Source: Facklamia sp. 7083-14-GEN3 (GTDB taxonomy: Bacteria; Bacillota; Bacilli; Lactobacillales; Aerococcaceae). Taken from it: 64,000 nucleotides of DNA. Position 1 is the stretch's first letter; every line of letters begins with the position of its first letter. Location of the stretch: assembly GCF_024742075.1 (NCBI RefSeq), contig NZ_JANSGD010000001.1, positions 1 to 64,000 on the forward strand. The letters are read 5' to 3'. The position numbers and the translations under genes are program-made. Below, in pieces: positions 54,920-64,000 of the stretch. The notes beneath the pieces are model-generated. The model was not told the origin of the DNA. It made no database searches and saw only the letters and a list, made by a program, of their open reading frames with translations.

Positions 54920-56242
54920 ATGAAGAAATACCAAATTAATCAAATTAATATCTTGCAAGAAAAAATCAATCGTATGGATCCTATTGATATTGCTGAACAA
55001 TTTGATAACTTAACGGCCTACGAAATAACTTTAAGGATTAAATTGTTGAGTAAAGATCTCTTAGCTGATACCTTTGCCGAGCTGAGTAAAGAAAAGAAAA
55101 TGGAAATCATTGAGATTCTATCTGATGAAGATACTAGTGAGCTGATCAAAGAACTTGATGAAAATGAACTAGTTGACACTTTGCAAGAACTACCAGCCAA
55201 TATGGTAAAAAAAATCATGCAATATTTCGTGACTGAGGACCGGCGACCGATTATCAATCAGTTATTAGGTTATCCAGAAGAAAGCGTTGGATCAGTGATG
55301 ACTGTAAACTTTTTAGCTGCAAAAGATCGCTTATCGCTTAAAGAGATATATAATTTGGTGCTCCAATCAGACTTAGATGCCAATAAATTAGAGCAAATAT
55401 GGATTACAGATAGTTCGCTACGCTTGTTAGGGTTTATCCACTTAGGCGATTTAATTCGTTATCCTCAGGCTAAAGTTTCTGAATTATTAAAGGGCTTGAC
55501 ACGCACAGTATTAGCGACGGATGATCAAGAAGTGGTAGCTAAGTTGGCTCAAAAGTATGATTTATCGGAAATCCCTGTTGTCGATTCTGAAAATCGTTTA
55601 GTAGGAACAGTTCCAGTCGAATGGGCCATTGACATCTTAGCGGAAGAGTATCATGAAGATTTTGGAAACATTCACGGGATTAACGATTCGGAAGAAACGC
55701 AATATTTAAAGCAGTCGGATTTAGTCATTGCTCGCAGTCGAATTACCTGGTTAATTATTTGTTTAATCACTGCTTCTGTCACTGGTTTTATTATTCAACG
55801 GTACGAAGTGACCTTAGCCACAAACGTGGCTTTAGCCATGTATATACCCATGTTAATGGATAGTGGTGGGAATGCAGGAAGTCAATCTTCAACCACCATC
55901 ATTAGAGCTCTCTATTTAGGGGAATTACAAGGCATTTCTTTTGTAAAAATTTTGCTAAAAGAATTAAGAATAGGTTTTATTGTTGGATTAGCATTGGTGG
56001 CAGTTAATATGGTCAGGATTTTGATTTTAGATTCCGTTTCATTCCAAGTGAACCTGGTTGTATCAATCACTTTATTAATGACTGTTATGTTATCTAAAGT
56101 AATCGGTGGTTTATTACCAATCTTGGCAGACAAATTAAAGATTGATCCGACTGTTATGGCAGGCCCTTTAATTACAACGATTGTCGATACCGCCTCATTA
56201 TTAGTTTATTTTGAGGTTGCTAGTCGCTTACTTAATATATAA
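54920..56242 (+). CDS. mgtE: MgtE-type magnesium transporter
   Basis: A 440-residue Mg2+ channel/transporter. It has an N-terminal helical MgtE_N domain (about 20-125, with LSDEDTSELIKELDENELVD), a CBS pair (about 130-250) and five membrane helices with the pore signature MYIPMLMDSGGNAGSQSSTTIIRAL. CBS and N domains sense cytoplasmic Mg2+. AGGAGG precedes the ATG. A structured leader lies upstream; downstream gene is separate. Confidence 0.95.
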   Translation: MKKYQINQINILQEKINRMDPIDIAEQFDNLTAYEITLRIKLLSKDLLADTFAELSKEKKMEIIEILSDEDTSELIKELDENELVDTLQELPANMVKKIMQYFVTEDRRPIINQLLGYPEESVGSVMTVNFLAAKDRLSLKEIYNLVLQSDLDANKLEQIWITDSSLRLLGFIHLGDLIRYPQAKVSELLKGLTRTVLATDDQEVVAKLAQKYDLSEIPVVDSENRLVGTVPVEWAIDILAEEYHEDFGNIHGINDSEETQYLKQSDLVIARSRITWLIICLITASVTGFIIQRYEVTLATNVALAMYIPMLMDSGGNAGSQSSTTIIRALYLGELQGISFVKILLKELRIGFIVGLALVAVNMVRILILDSVSFQVNLVVSITLLMTVMLSKVIGGLLPILADKLKIDPTVMAGPLITTIVDTASLLVYFEVASRLLNI

Positions 56243-56340
56243 AAGATAAATAACTGAGTAAAAAGTATTAAAAATTTTTCATTTGAACTGATAAAGTATA
56301 TTATTAAGATAAAAGCACTTAATAAATAGGAGGTAATACA

Positions 56341-57654
56341 ATGAAAGTTTCTAACTTTAATGAATTACTGGCTGCTTTAGCCATGAAAGAAGATAAGATT
56401 GAAGTGGTACGAAGTTTTATGGCGACACATTCTGTCATTTTACCGCCTAAAACACATGTCGGAGGAATTGCGCAAGAAAATGGTAAGTTGCCAATTATAA
56501 TGTTCGAACATTCTGACGGCTTTGGTCTCACAGCTGATAATCAGATTCATGACTTAATTATTCAAACTCCTGTAACTCATAAAGCTATTTTCAATGCAGG
56601 TACTCAAGAAGACTTAGGAACCTTCGAATTTTCAAACTTAAAAGTAACTGGTCAATTTTCGTTTATTATGCGAAATGGAAGTCGAAATGCCAACATAAAG
56701 ATAGATAACCTCCATGTTTTATCTGCAGATACGCGTGGCTACTTAGAGCAACCACAGAAATATGGCGTCAATGTCTTACAAGGCGCATTGACTATTTATA
56801 ACTTTAATCCAGATGCAAGTAGTCTCATTCGTTTACAGGCAAAAAATATTTCGATAGGAACCGAATTTAATCCAGTAACGGGGTCTGGACTATTTGTAGG
56901 CGGCTTTGGTGATAATGGAGGAAAGGTTGAAGCAGAGGAAATTCAAACCGATACCATCTATTCAACCGGGAGGATACCTTATGGTGTAGCGGATATTATT
57001 ACTGGAGCGGTTTTCATTGTCAATAGTGCACACGTTAAACAATTGACACATAAAGGACCTACAGTTACTTACGGTGTCAATGATATGGTCTTGGATGCAT
57101 GGGGCCAAGTAGACAATTGGTTGGTTGAAGCGCCGGTTATTTCTTATGGCCCTTCAGGTGTAGGTTTCGTTAACTTTGGCTTAGTGAAAAACTTCGTCGC
57201 TAAGTCCGCCATTGAAACCTATGGTCAAGGAGCACGAGGGTACAATCAATATGACGGTACTTTAGAAGAGGGACAATTTGATTCAATCCGAACATATGGT
57301 GATGGTTCAATTGGTATCCAAGTATCTAAGCGGGTAGGGAGCATCCACATAAACGGGGATGTGACAACTCAAGGAAGTATAGGGAACTCTTTAGTAAAAG
57401 GGGTAAATGTGAATTTACCGGCCTATGCGCTAAGCGTTAAAGATGGCGGAGAAATTAATAATTTCACGCTTAAAGGTAAAATGTCAACCGCCGGAGATAA
57501 AGTAACGGCACTTTATGTTGAAGATGGCGGAAAAATTCAACAATTAGATTTATCGACTGTTCCACAAGCTACGGGTACAAATAGTAAATCGCATGAATTC
57601 TTAGAAGGTAGCTATATTGGTAATTTAGAGCAAGTAAAAGAATTTTTATCTTAA
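56341..57654 (+). CDS. cytoplasmic repeat protein, likely right-handed beta-helix, function unknown
   Basis: A 437-residue protein with no signal peptide or membrane segment. From about residue 60 onward it is made of short beta-type repeats with regular Gly/Asn/Asp turns (e.g. NANIKIDNLHV, VKQLTHKGPTVTYGVNDMV, IGSIHINGDVTTQGSIG, GEINNFTLKGKMST), suggesting a parallel beta-helix. I do not recognise the family. AGGAGG precedes the ATG. It stands alone between mgtE and a terminator. A sugar-binding or sugar-cleaving role is possible for this fold but is only a guess. Confidence 0.8.
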   Translation: MKVSNFNELLAALAMKEDKIEVVRSFMATHSVILPPKTHVGGIAQENGKLPIIMFEHSDGFGLTADNQIHDLIIQTPVTHKAIFNAGTQEDLGTFEFSNLKVTGQFSFIMRNGSRNANIKIDNLHVLSADTRGYLEQPQKYGVNVLQGALTIYNFNPDASSLIRLQAKNISIGTEFNPVTGSGLFVGGFGDNGGKVEAEEIQTDTIYSTGRIPYGVADIITGAVFIVNSAHVKQLTHKGPTVTYGVNDMVLDAWGQVDNWLVEAPVISYGPSGVGFVNFGLVKNFVAKSAIETYGQGARGYNQYDGTLEEGQFDSIRTYGDGSIGIQVSKRVGSIHINGDVTTQGSIGNSLVKGVNVNLPAYALSVKDGGEINNFTLKGKMSTAGDKVTALYVEDGGKIQQLDLSTVPQATGTNSKSHEFLEGSYIGNLEQVKEFLS

Positions 57655-57671
57655 TAAGATTTCGTATTGAT

Positions 57672-57707
57672 AAAAAATGTCGTAGCCATTTGGCTACGAC
57701 ATTTTTT
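57672..57707. terminator. bidirectional terminator after the repeat protein
   Basis: A perfect palindrome with 17-base arms (57672-57688 and 57691-57707) ending in A and T runs, between convergent genes. Confidence 0.9.
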
Positions 57708-57734
57708 ATATCAATTGCTTGGTAACAGATTGAG

Positions 57735-59072
57735 TTAGATTTTTATCTGGGTCCATTTTCCTGCCTTAAATCGGTGGCGCATAAGAATAAAACGTGAAAA
57801 CTGATCCGATAGCACACCAATCCAAATACCTGCTAGACCGAGTTGGAAAACATTTACTAAAATAAGGGTGACAGCTGTACGGATAATCGAGGCAGAAATA
57901 ATCCCCACAAATAGTGTGTATTTAACGTCACCACCAGACCTTAAACATCCCGCATAGATTATTTGTGAGATTTGTAAGAGGACGATGACCATGGTGAACT
58001 GAATAACAATAATAGATCGCTCAATTAATTGAGGGTCTTTGAAATAGATTCCCATGATATCGCGTCCGAAGAAGAATAAAAAGGCTGATAATATAATAGA
58101 AATAATGAGACCGATTCTTTGGCAAATTTGCCCAAATTCAATGGCTACTTTAGGTTTTTCTTCACCTAGGGCTTTGCCAGCAAGAGCGACAGCCGCTACT
58201 TGCATTCCATCCGCAAACGAAAAACCTAAGCCAAGAATATTCATACCAGCATTGTGGATTGCGAAAGTACTAGTTCCTAAACTAGCAGCGGTTAATGCAG
58301 TGGCTAGGAAACCAATCCGCATCGCCAAGTTTTCGATGTACATAGATGATGAGAGCTTACTGATCGATTTAGCAACAGTGAAATCAAAGTGAACTTTGTT
58401 TTTAAGTAGATAGCTAACCTGAATCAAACTATGAGGTTTAAATAATGAGCGAACACTCATAAACATTGCTACGACTGACCCAAGAACAGTCGCAATAGCA
58501 GCTCCTTTTATTCCTAAAGCGGGAAAGCCGAACTTGCCACCAATTAATAGATAGTTAAAAAAGACATTTAAGACAGAAGAAGTAAGGTTAGTAACAAAAG
58601 CTATTTTGGTATTTCCACTTCCCCTTTGAGCGGCATTGATGGTCATGGCAATCAGGTTGAAAACCATCCCTCCCATGATGATCTGATAATAGAGCACTGC
58701 AGAAGAATGGGTATCGGGTTGACTACCTGCTAAATGGATAATATCACTGGCAAAGAAAACAGTAATAAAACTAAAAATCAAACATAGAACAAGGGTTAAA
58801 ATCATGGCTGTAAGAAAGACACTATTGGCACCTATTTTATCTTTCTGTCCTCGGCGTCTCGCAACCAAAGACGAAACGGCAATATTGATAGAAATAAAGA
58901 TTGCTAAGGCTAAAAATTTTGGTTGAGTGGTTAAACCAACGGCTGCAATGGCGTAGCTCCCCAGACTTCCCACCATCATCGTATCAATCATACCCGCTAA
59001 GGCAATAAAAAAAGATTCCAAGACCGAGGGCCAGGCCATTTTTAGGGCTGTTAAGTAATAATTTTTATTCAT
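57735..59072 (-). CDS. MATE-family efflux transporter (second copy in window)
   Basis: About 445 residues and 12 membrane helices. The start SVLESFFIALAGMIDTMMVGSLGSYAIAAVGL is typical of the NorM/DinF-type MatE halves. It is not closely related to the MATE protein at 23.8-25.2 kb. ATG 59072 is used because AAAGG lies properly upstream; an in-frame ATG at 59081 touches that site. The substrate is unknown. Confidence 0.88.
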   Translation of the reverse strand: MNKNYYLTALKMAWPSVLESFFIALAGMIDTMMVGSLGSYAIAAVGLTTQPKFLALAIFISINIAVSSLVARRRGQKDKIGANSVFLTAMILTLVLCLIFSFITVFFASDIIHLAGSQPDTHSSAVLYYQIIMGGMVFNLIAMTINAAQRGSGNTKIAFVTNLTSSVLNVFFNYLLIGGKFGFPALGIKGAAIATVLGSVVAMFMSVRSLFKPHSLIQVSYLLKNKVHFDFTVAKSISKLSSSMYIENLAMRIGFLATALTAASLGTSTFAIHNAGMNILGLGFSFADGMQVAAVALAGKALGEEKPKVAIEFGQICQRIGLIISIILSAFLFFFGRDIMGIYFKDPQLIERSIIVIQFTMVIVLLQISQIIYAGCLRSGGDVKYTLFVGIISASIIRTAVTLILVNVFQLGLAGIWIGVLSDQFSRFILMRHRFKAGKWTQIKI

Positions 59073-59254
59073 TCTATACATCCTTTAAAATCTATTCAGA
59101 AATAAGTTCATCTTATATGGTATTACTTAAGGGATAATATTACCAGAGAATCGCCTCTTTTCTTCAAGTATAGTATTTAATGAAAACGATTTAATATCTT
59201 AAGCTTTGAGAGGTATGGTATAATTATCTTGAATGGAAGAAAAGGAGAGACACA

Positions 59255-60493
59255 ATGATTCAAACAATTCAAATTAGCGATCATGCCCACGATCAATTTG
59301 TAAAAACACATCCTCATGGCGATATGTGTCAATTAACTTCATGGGGGAGAGTAAAACAAGCGTTTGGTTGGCAATGGTCTCGTGTAAGTGTAGGGGAAAA
59401 AAATCAGATAAGAGGGGTAGCCTCTTTATTATATAAAAAAGTTCCTCTTATCAATAAAACTATCTGTTATATTTCGCGAGGTTTTGTTGTAGATTGGTTT
59501 GATGAGGCTTCAGTTCAAGCGTTATTAAAAGCGGTTAAAGATGATGCCAAGAAACATGATGCTTTTTTAATTAAAATTGACCCTGATTTACCAGAAGATA
59601 CTCCTAATTTGCTCCATCAAATAGAATCTTTTGGGTTCAAGCACCAAGGATTTACGTTCGGCTTTAAAGAGGCTGCACAGCCACGCTTTCATATGGTAAC
59701 GGATCTGGGTAAGAGTGAAAAAGATTTACTAAACTCATTACAAGGATTGACTCGGACCAATATTCGAAGAGCCAGTAAGTATGGTTTTACACTCGAAGAG
59801 GCTCCAGTGACTAAAATGGATATTTTTCATGAATTAATGAAAGAAACAGGTGAAAGAGACGACTTCTTGATACGCGATATCAGTTATTTCAAACAAATTT
59901 ATCATGAAATGCAACCTAAAGGAGAAGCTAAACTGTTTCTGGTAAAATTAAATCCAGAAGCTGCTATTAAAGGGTTAGATGCCAATGATAAAAATCGTCG
60001 TAAAGAAATCAAAAGCCTTAAGAAGAAAGATTCAACTCCAGAATATAATCAACAAATCAAACAACTAGAAGAAGCATTAGAAAATGCTGCTCATCAGAAA
60101 GAAACAATTAAACAAATTGCCCAAGAACATCCAGAAGGTTTTTATTTGTCTGGAGCCATTTTTGTTCAATCTGGAAGCAAGGCCTATTATTTATATGGCG
60201 CTTCTTCTAATCAATTACGTGATTTATTACCTAATGATTTTATGGTATGGGAGATGATGCGGTATGCGCAAAAACAAGGTTGTCTTTCTTTTGATTTTGG
60301 GGGAGTGTCTGGATTAGAAGGGAAACCTGAAGATGATGCACCAGGTCTCTATATTTTTAAAAAGCGCTGGTCTGCGGTTAAACGTGCGCGAATTGGTGAA
60401 TTTGATTATGAGTTATCTCATTTGTTATCTAATCTCTATCGTCAAGCTTTTAAATTACGTCAAAAGCTATTAGGTTGGCGAAAAAATAAATAG
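59255..60493 (+). CDS. FemAB/MurM-type peptidoglycan bridge aminoacyltransferase
   Basis: A 412-residue FemX/MurM-like enzyme that adds an amino acid from charged tRNA to the lipid II side chain. It has two GNAT-like domains (FAFLIKIDPDL-like region; LFVQSGSKAYYLYGASSNQLRDL) separated by the diagnostic helical coiled-coil arm (about residues 245-290, KNRRKEIKSLKKKD...KQLEEALENAAHQ). GAGAG precedes the ATG and an extended -10 TGGTATAAT lies at 59213-59221. The amino acid added cannot be told. Confidence 0.92.
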   Translation: MIQTIQISDHAHDQFVKTHPHGDMCQLTSWGRVKQAFGWQWSRVSVGEKNQIRGVASLLYKKVPLINKTICYISRGFVVDWFDEASVQALLKAVKDDAKKHDAFLIKIDPDLPEDTPNLLHQIESFGFKHQGFTFGFKEAAQPRFHMVTDLGKSEKDLLNSLQGLTRTNIRRASKYGFTLEEAPVTKMDIFHELMKETGERDDFLIRDISYFKQIYHEMQPKGEAKLFLVKLNPEAAIKGLDANDKNRRKEIKSLKKKDSTPEYNQQIKQLEEALENAAHQKETIKQIAQEHPEGFYLSGAIFVQSGSKAYYLYGASSNQLRDLLPNDFMVWEMMRYAQKQGCLSFDFGGVSGLEGKPEDDAPGLYIFKKRWSAVKRARIGEFDYELSHLLSNLYRQAFKLRQKLLGWRKNK

Positions 60494-60593
60494 AGTAGTT
60501 ATTTCTAGATTTTAAAAAGCAAATTGTAATAGATTTTTAATAGAAAATTCATAAATACATGATATACTAGAATCTCGAAAGGGAGGTTTCTTT

Positions 60594-61979
60594 GTGAAAA
60601 CTATAAAGCGATTATTTATATCCGTAGTTGTATTAAGCTTAATCTTTGGTCTTATCTATGCTGGCGGAATAGGCTATTATTCAGATAAATTTCAAGCTAA
60701 CACCAAAATTGGTCAAATTGATGTGAGTAACCTCACTCTGCCTCAAGCTGAAGAAAAAATTGAACAATATGTTTTAAGTCAGCAAATTGATTTTTTAGAA
60801 AATGATCAAGCTGTGACGAGTATAAAAATGGGAGACTTGAATCCTCAATTTAACCAGCAAGCTAAATTAGAAGAAGTCTACCAACACCAAAATCCAAATA
60901 GGTGGTTGAATAGCTATTTCAAAGGTGAGAATTACGAAGATACCTCGCTGATTGATTTAGAAATTGATTATCAAGCTTTAGAAGAAAAGTTAATGGAACA
61001 GGGATTAGATAATTCTGATCGCTCACCTTCTAAAGACGCCTTCATTGATTATAATGAAGCAGAAGGTTATCATGTCGTTCAAGAACAGCAAGGAACTCAG
61101 ATTGATAATGAAGCCCTTAAAGACGGTATTATGTCACAAATTCAAAGTGGTAAATCAGCTGTAGAAATTAATGATTTCTATGCGAAACCTACTTTAACTA
61201 GTGAAGATGAAAAAATTAAAGATTTTCAGTCACAAATTGATGAGATTGTTAATACTAAAATCACTTTAACGATTGATGGAAATGAAGAAGTAATTCCTGC
61301 TAAAGAGATTGAAAAATGGATTCATTTTGACAATGAAAATCAAGTTGTATTTGATGAGAATATGATTATGGAGTTTTTGAAAGGGTACAACGATAAATAC
61401 TCTTCTTATTTAAATCCAAGAACTTTCAACTCAACTTTACAAGGACAAGTAACTGTGCAACCAGGTACTTTAGGTTGGTCAATTGATCGACAAGCAGAAA
61501 CTGCTCAGATTATTGCTGACTTGAAAAAAGGTGAAGATGTTAAGCGGGATCCAGCCATCGCAGGTACAGGTTATGGATCTGAAGGAAATGATATCGGATC
61601 TACTTATGTGGAAGTGGATTTAGCTAATCAAACGATGTTTGTGTATGTCGAAGGTCAATTGTTGGCTCAGACACCGATTGTTTCTGGTAAAGATGGTGCT
61701 GAAACGATTCCTGGTGCTTATGCAATTTGGGGCAAAGAAAGAGACCGTTATTTGACGGGATATGACTGGGTTAAAGAGGCCGATTATAAAGTCCACGTTG
61801 AGTACTGGATGCCATTCGATACAGTAGGTCAGGGCATTCATGATACAGCAGGACGATCTGCTTACGGTGGAAATATTTACCGTAATGCAGGTTCCTTAGG
61901 ATGTATTAATACTCCAATGGCTGTAATGCAACAAATTTATAATACTATTGAAATCGGAACACCTGTCATTGTCTTCTAA
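60594..61979 (+). CDS. membrane-anchored L,D-transpeptidase (YkuD)
   Basis: It makes 3-3 peptidoglycan crosslinks or anchors proteins. The 461-residue protein has an uncleaved N-terminal membrane segment (residues 7-26), a long extracytoplasmic region including a PG_binding_4-like repeat pair, and a C-terminal YkuD domain with GIHDTAGRSAYG and the catalytic SLGCINTP (His and Cys). The start is GTG with GGGAGG upstream; a TGATATACT extended -10 lies near 60564. It stands alone and ends in a strong terminator. Sequence is typical of the Ldt family of enterococci. Confidence 0.93.
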   Translation: MKTIKRLFISVVVLSLIFGLIYAGGIGYYSDKFQANTKIGQIDVSNLTLPQAEEKIEQYVLSQQIDFLENDQAVTSIKMGDLNPQFNQQAKLEEVYQHQNPNRWLNSYFKGENYEDTSLIDLEIDYQALEEKLMEQGLDNSDRSPSKDAFIDYNEAEGYHVVQEQQGTQIDNEALKDGIMSQIQSGKSAVEINDFYAKPTLTSEDEKIKDFQSQIDEIVNTKITLTIDGNEEVIPAKEIEKWIHFDNENQVVFDENMIMEFLKGYNDKYSSYLNPRTFNSTLQGQVTVQPGTLGWSIDRQAETAQIIADLKKGEDVKRDPAIAGTGYGSEGNDIGSTYVEVDLANQTMFVYVEGQLLAQTPIVSGKDGAETIPGAYAIWGKERDRYLTGYDWVKEADYKVHVEYWMPFDTVGQGIHDTAGRSAYGGNIYRNAGSLGCINTPMAVMQQIYNTIEIGTPVIVF

Positions 61980-61986
61980 TAAATTG

Positions 61987-62036
61987 AAAACTAATATAAG
62001 TTAATCGCTACGATAACTTATATTAGTTTTTTTTTT
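61987..62036 (+). terminator. terminator after the L,D-transpeptidase
   Basis: 17-base arms (61987-62003 and 62014-62030, perfect) with a ten-base loop and a run of ten T's. Confidence 0.92.
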
Positions 62037-62139
62037 GTAAAAAACTTTTAAATAAATTAAAGCGTTTTCTTTTTGGAGCAATGAATATCTGATATAATTA
62101 ATATAAATATAAAAAAAGAATCTCTAGAAAGGTAAAACA

Positions 62140-63045
62140 ATGGATATTAGACAATTAAAGTATTTCATTCAGATAGTTCAAGCAGACTGCAATATGACTA
62201 AAGCTGCTAAGCGTTTATTTGTTAGTTAATCAGCACTGAGTCAAATAATTTCATCCTTTGAAGAATCTCATAATTTAAATCTTTTCTATCGAGAAAGAGG
62301 ACGTTTAGTAGGACTAACGCCTATTGGACACAAGTATTATAAGTATGCTTTAGAAATGATCAATCTTCATGATCGTATGATGACAACCATTCATAATGAG
62401 TCGCGCAAGCTAAACAATGTCGTACGTATTGGTCTGCCTTCAATTGTATTGCGAACTAGATTCGCTAATATCGTCTTAGATTTACGGGAGACTTATCCTG
62501 AAGTCAAGCTGGAAATTATAGAGGGAGGCTGCCAGTTCCTATACGAAAAGTTGGAAGAAGGCGATATAGATCTTGCTATTTTGATGGAGCCTATTCGTCG
62601 GACAGGAAAATTTCAAGATCAGGTTCTGATTCAGGATAAATTTGTTGTCTTTATGGATCCTAATAATCCATTAGCGAACAAGGAAAAAGTTACCTGGGAT
62701 GAAGTTAACCAGATGCCTATTGCAATTTTTAATGAAACTTTCTCAACTAATCATTTAGTGATGGATCAATTTGCTCAAAGAAAAATGAAACCTGAAGTCT
62801 TCATTCACTCTTCTTCATGGGAATACCTTATTGATATTGTAAAAGGTAATGAAATTATTACTATTCTCCCTTTGTCTACCTATCATTTAATGAATTCGGA
62901 ACAAATAATTTATCGCGAATTCAAGAAGGATTTACCTTTCGAAATCTATCTCTCACGAAAAAATTATAAAGCTTATCCTTCTAGTCAGGATCTACTTTAT
63001 AAATGGATAAAAAATTATATCGATCAACAAGTAGTTAGTGAATAA
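62140..63045 (+). pseudogene. LysR-family regulator with in-frame stop in the HTH
   Basis: ATG 62140 (GAAAGG upstream) opens a normal LysR N-terminus (MDIRQLKYFIQIVQADCNMTKAAKRLFVS), then TAA at 62227 stands where the family has Gln (VSQSALSQ); CAA to TAA is a single C-to-T change. The frame continues intact to 63045 with the rest of the HTH and the effector domain. The downstream ATG 62356 gives a 229-residue fragment without DNA-binding domain. The gene is inactive unless the stop is suppressed or is a sequencing error. Confidence 0.85.
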
Positions 63046-63061
63046 AGTTTAAATATCCCAA

Positions 63062-63095
63062 AAGCATATTTCTAAATTTTAGAAATATGCTTATT
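63062..63095 (+). terminator. terminator after the LysR pseudogene
   Basis: A 14-bp perfect stem (63062-63075 with 63078-63092) with a small A/T loop and weak T tail. Confidence 0.65.
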
Positions 63096-63372
63096 TAGGG
63101 TGTCAAATAAATTTAATAGATTAAAAGGTTACTAATATCACCATTAAAGTAATAGATAAATGTTGATTTTAACTGTAAGTGAACGAATGATTGAGTCAGG
63201 GCATTATGGTCAAAAATCTGCTAAAGCCTCGTATGACTATTAAGAGTTGCTATAGCTAAAAGTTTACTTATGTTACACTAGAGCTAACAATTTGAGTCCC
63301 TCATTTGATCGGATCTAGATATTTAGATATAAGTGATTAAAGAGGGAGAACTATAATTTCGGAGGTGGAAAA
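63096..63372. other. 277-base intergenic region before fabK
   Basis: No ORF of note, no RNA gene and no clear FabT-type palindrome were recognised. GGAGGTGG immediately before the fabK start is its ribosome site. A TACACT near 63275 may be a -10 with no good -35. Confidence 0.4.
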
Positions 63373-64000
63373 ATGGATAGAATTTGCCAATTATTGGGGA
63401 TTGAATATCCTATTATTCAAGGGGCAATGGCGAATGTGTCCCGCTATCAATTAGTGGGAGCGGTCTCTGAAGCAGGAGGACTAGGCGTGATTGCATCTGG
63501 CGGTATGTCGGCTGAGGAGTTAAGAAGACAGATTCATGAAGTTAAAAAGATGACTCAAAAGCCTTTTGCGGTAAATTTGATGTTACAAATGAAAAATATT
63601 GAGGAACTGGTCGAAGTGATCATTGAAGAAGGTGTGCCGGTGGTGACTACTGGTGCAGGAACTCCTAAGAATTTTTTACCAGCTCTGCAGCAGGCAAATG
63701 TGAAGGTGTTGCCTGTAATACCTAATGTAAAAATCGCTAAAAAAATGGAAGCCCTTGGTGTTGATGCGATCATAGCCGAAGGACAAGAAGCAGGAGGTCA
63801 TATCGGACAAGTTTCAACCCTGCCTTTAGTTCGCCAAGTGATTCGTTCAGTCGATATACCTGTGGTGGCAGCTGGGGGTATTTTTGATGGCGCAGGCCTA
63901 TTAGCCATGGAAGCCTTAGGGGCGAGCGGAGTACAAATGGGTTCTCTTTTTTTAAGTTCGCAAGAGAGTCCCATTAAAGAAGGTTTCAGGAATCTAATCT
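63373..64000 (+). CDS. fabK: enoyl-ACP reductase II, FabK-type (3' end outside window)
   Basis: FMN-dependent enoyl-ACP reductase of fatty acid synthesis. The visible 209 residues show the FabK/nitronate-monooxygenase fold: YPIIQGAMANVSRYQLVGAVSEAGGLGVIASG, PFAVNLML, and the FMN/catalytic region AEGQEAGGHIGQVSTL. FabK normally has GMESGGHIG here. Nitronate monooxygenase remains possible. GGAGGTGG precedes ATG 63373. The gene runs off the right edge; the rest of the fab cluster may follow. Confidence 0.83.
   Translation, partial: MDRICQLLGIEYPIIQGAMANVSRYQLVGAVSEAGGLGVIASGGMSAEELRRQIHEVKKMTQKPFAVNLMLQMKNIEELVEVIIEEGVPVVTTGAGTPKNFLPALQQANVKVLPVIPNVKIAKKMEALGVDAIIAEGQEAGGHIGQVSTLPLVRQVIRSVDIPVVAAGGIFDGAGLLAMEALGASGVQMGSLFLSSQESPIKEGFRNLI

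Noticed and set aside
63096-63372. FabT operator before fabK
   Set aside because: No palindrome of the TTTGA-N-TCAAA type was found by eye.

Overview
The window is a low-GC (mid-30s percent by eye), densely coded stretch of a Gram-positive chromosome. It carries LPXTG-anchored surface proteins, a Sec-accessory (SecA2/SecY2) locus with a KxYKxGKxW signal-peptide adhesin, a FemAB bridge ligase, FabK and a yybP-ykoY-type leader. Together these point to Lactobacillales. Gene content looks more like the Aerococcaceae or neighbouring families than Streptococcus or Staphylococcus, but I cannot assign a genus from sequence alone. No rRNA, tRNA, CRISPR array, insertion sequence or prophage was seen.

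Layout. (1) 1-18.6 kb, surface adhesin export: the end of a LysM/CHAP cell-wall hydrolase, then a tightly coupled operon secY2-asp1-asp2-asp3-secA2-gtfA-gtfB-asp4-like, then a 2002-residue serine-rich-repeat (SRR) adhesin with its own promoter. GtfA/GtfB glycosylate the adhesin in the cytoplasm, Asp1-3 modify and escort it, SecA2/SecY2 export it, and sortase anchors it. (2) 18.6-26.7 kb, aspartate/malate/glutamate metabolism: aspartase and a divergent LysR regulator, fumarase, malic enzyme, a MATE transporter and glutamate dehydrogenase. The enzymes form a complete route aspartate -> fumarate -> malate -> pyruvate. (3) 26.7-33.5 kb: an unusual membrane protein with a possible permuted NlpC/P60 domain, proBA, and a P-type cation ATPase behind a probable Mn2+ riboswitch. 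(4) 33.5-43 kb: an LPXTG protein with Cna-B-like repeats, a HerA-like ATPase, a HAD phosphatase, a glycosyltransferase, a degenerate J-domain/coiled-coil protein and the rRNA methyltransferase RlmD/RlmCD. (5) 43-48 kb: an extracytoplasmic methionine-sulfoxide repair system (ccdA, thioredoxin lipoprotein, msrAB lipoprotein) joined to a two-component system. (6) 48-54.7 kb: a tocopherol-cyclase-like protein, a DNA glycosylase, a methyltransferase, malQ, decayed remains of a sugar ABC permease and probably a GH13 enzyme, and an arsRC-acr3 arsenic operon. (7) 54.7-64 kb: mgtE behind a structured leader, a 437-residue repeat protein of unknown function, a second MATE protein, a FemAB-type ligase, an L,D-transpeptidase, a LysR gene with a nonsense codon in its HTH, and the start of fabK.

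Most promising for novelty: the structured leader/small ORF before mgtE, the membrane/permuted-papain-like fusion at 26.7 kb, the 437-residue repeat protein, and the binding region of the SRR adhesin. Regulatory sites (promoters, a LysR box, an ArsR box, terminators) were read by eye and are predictions.
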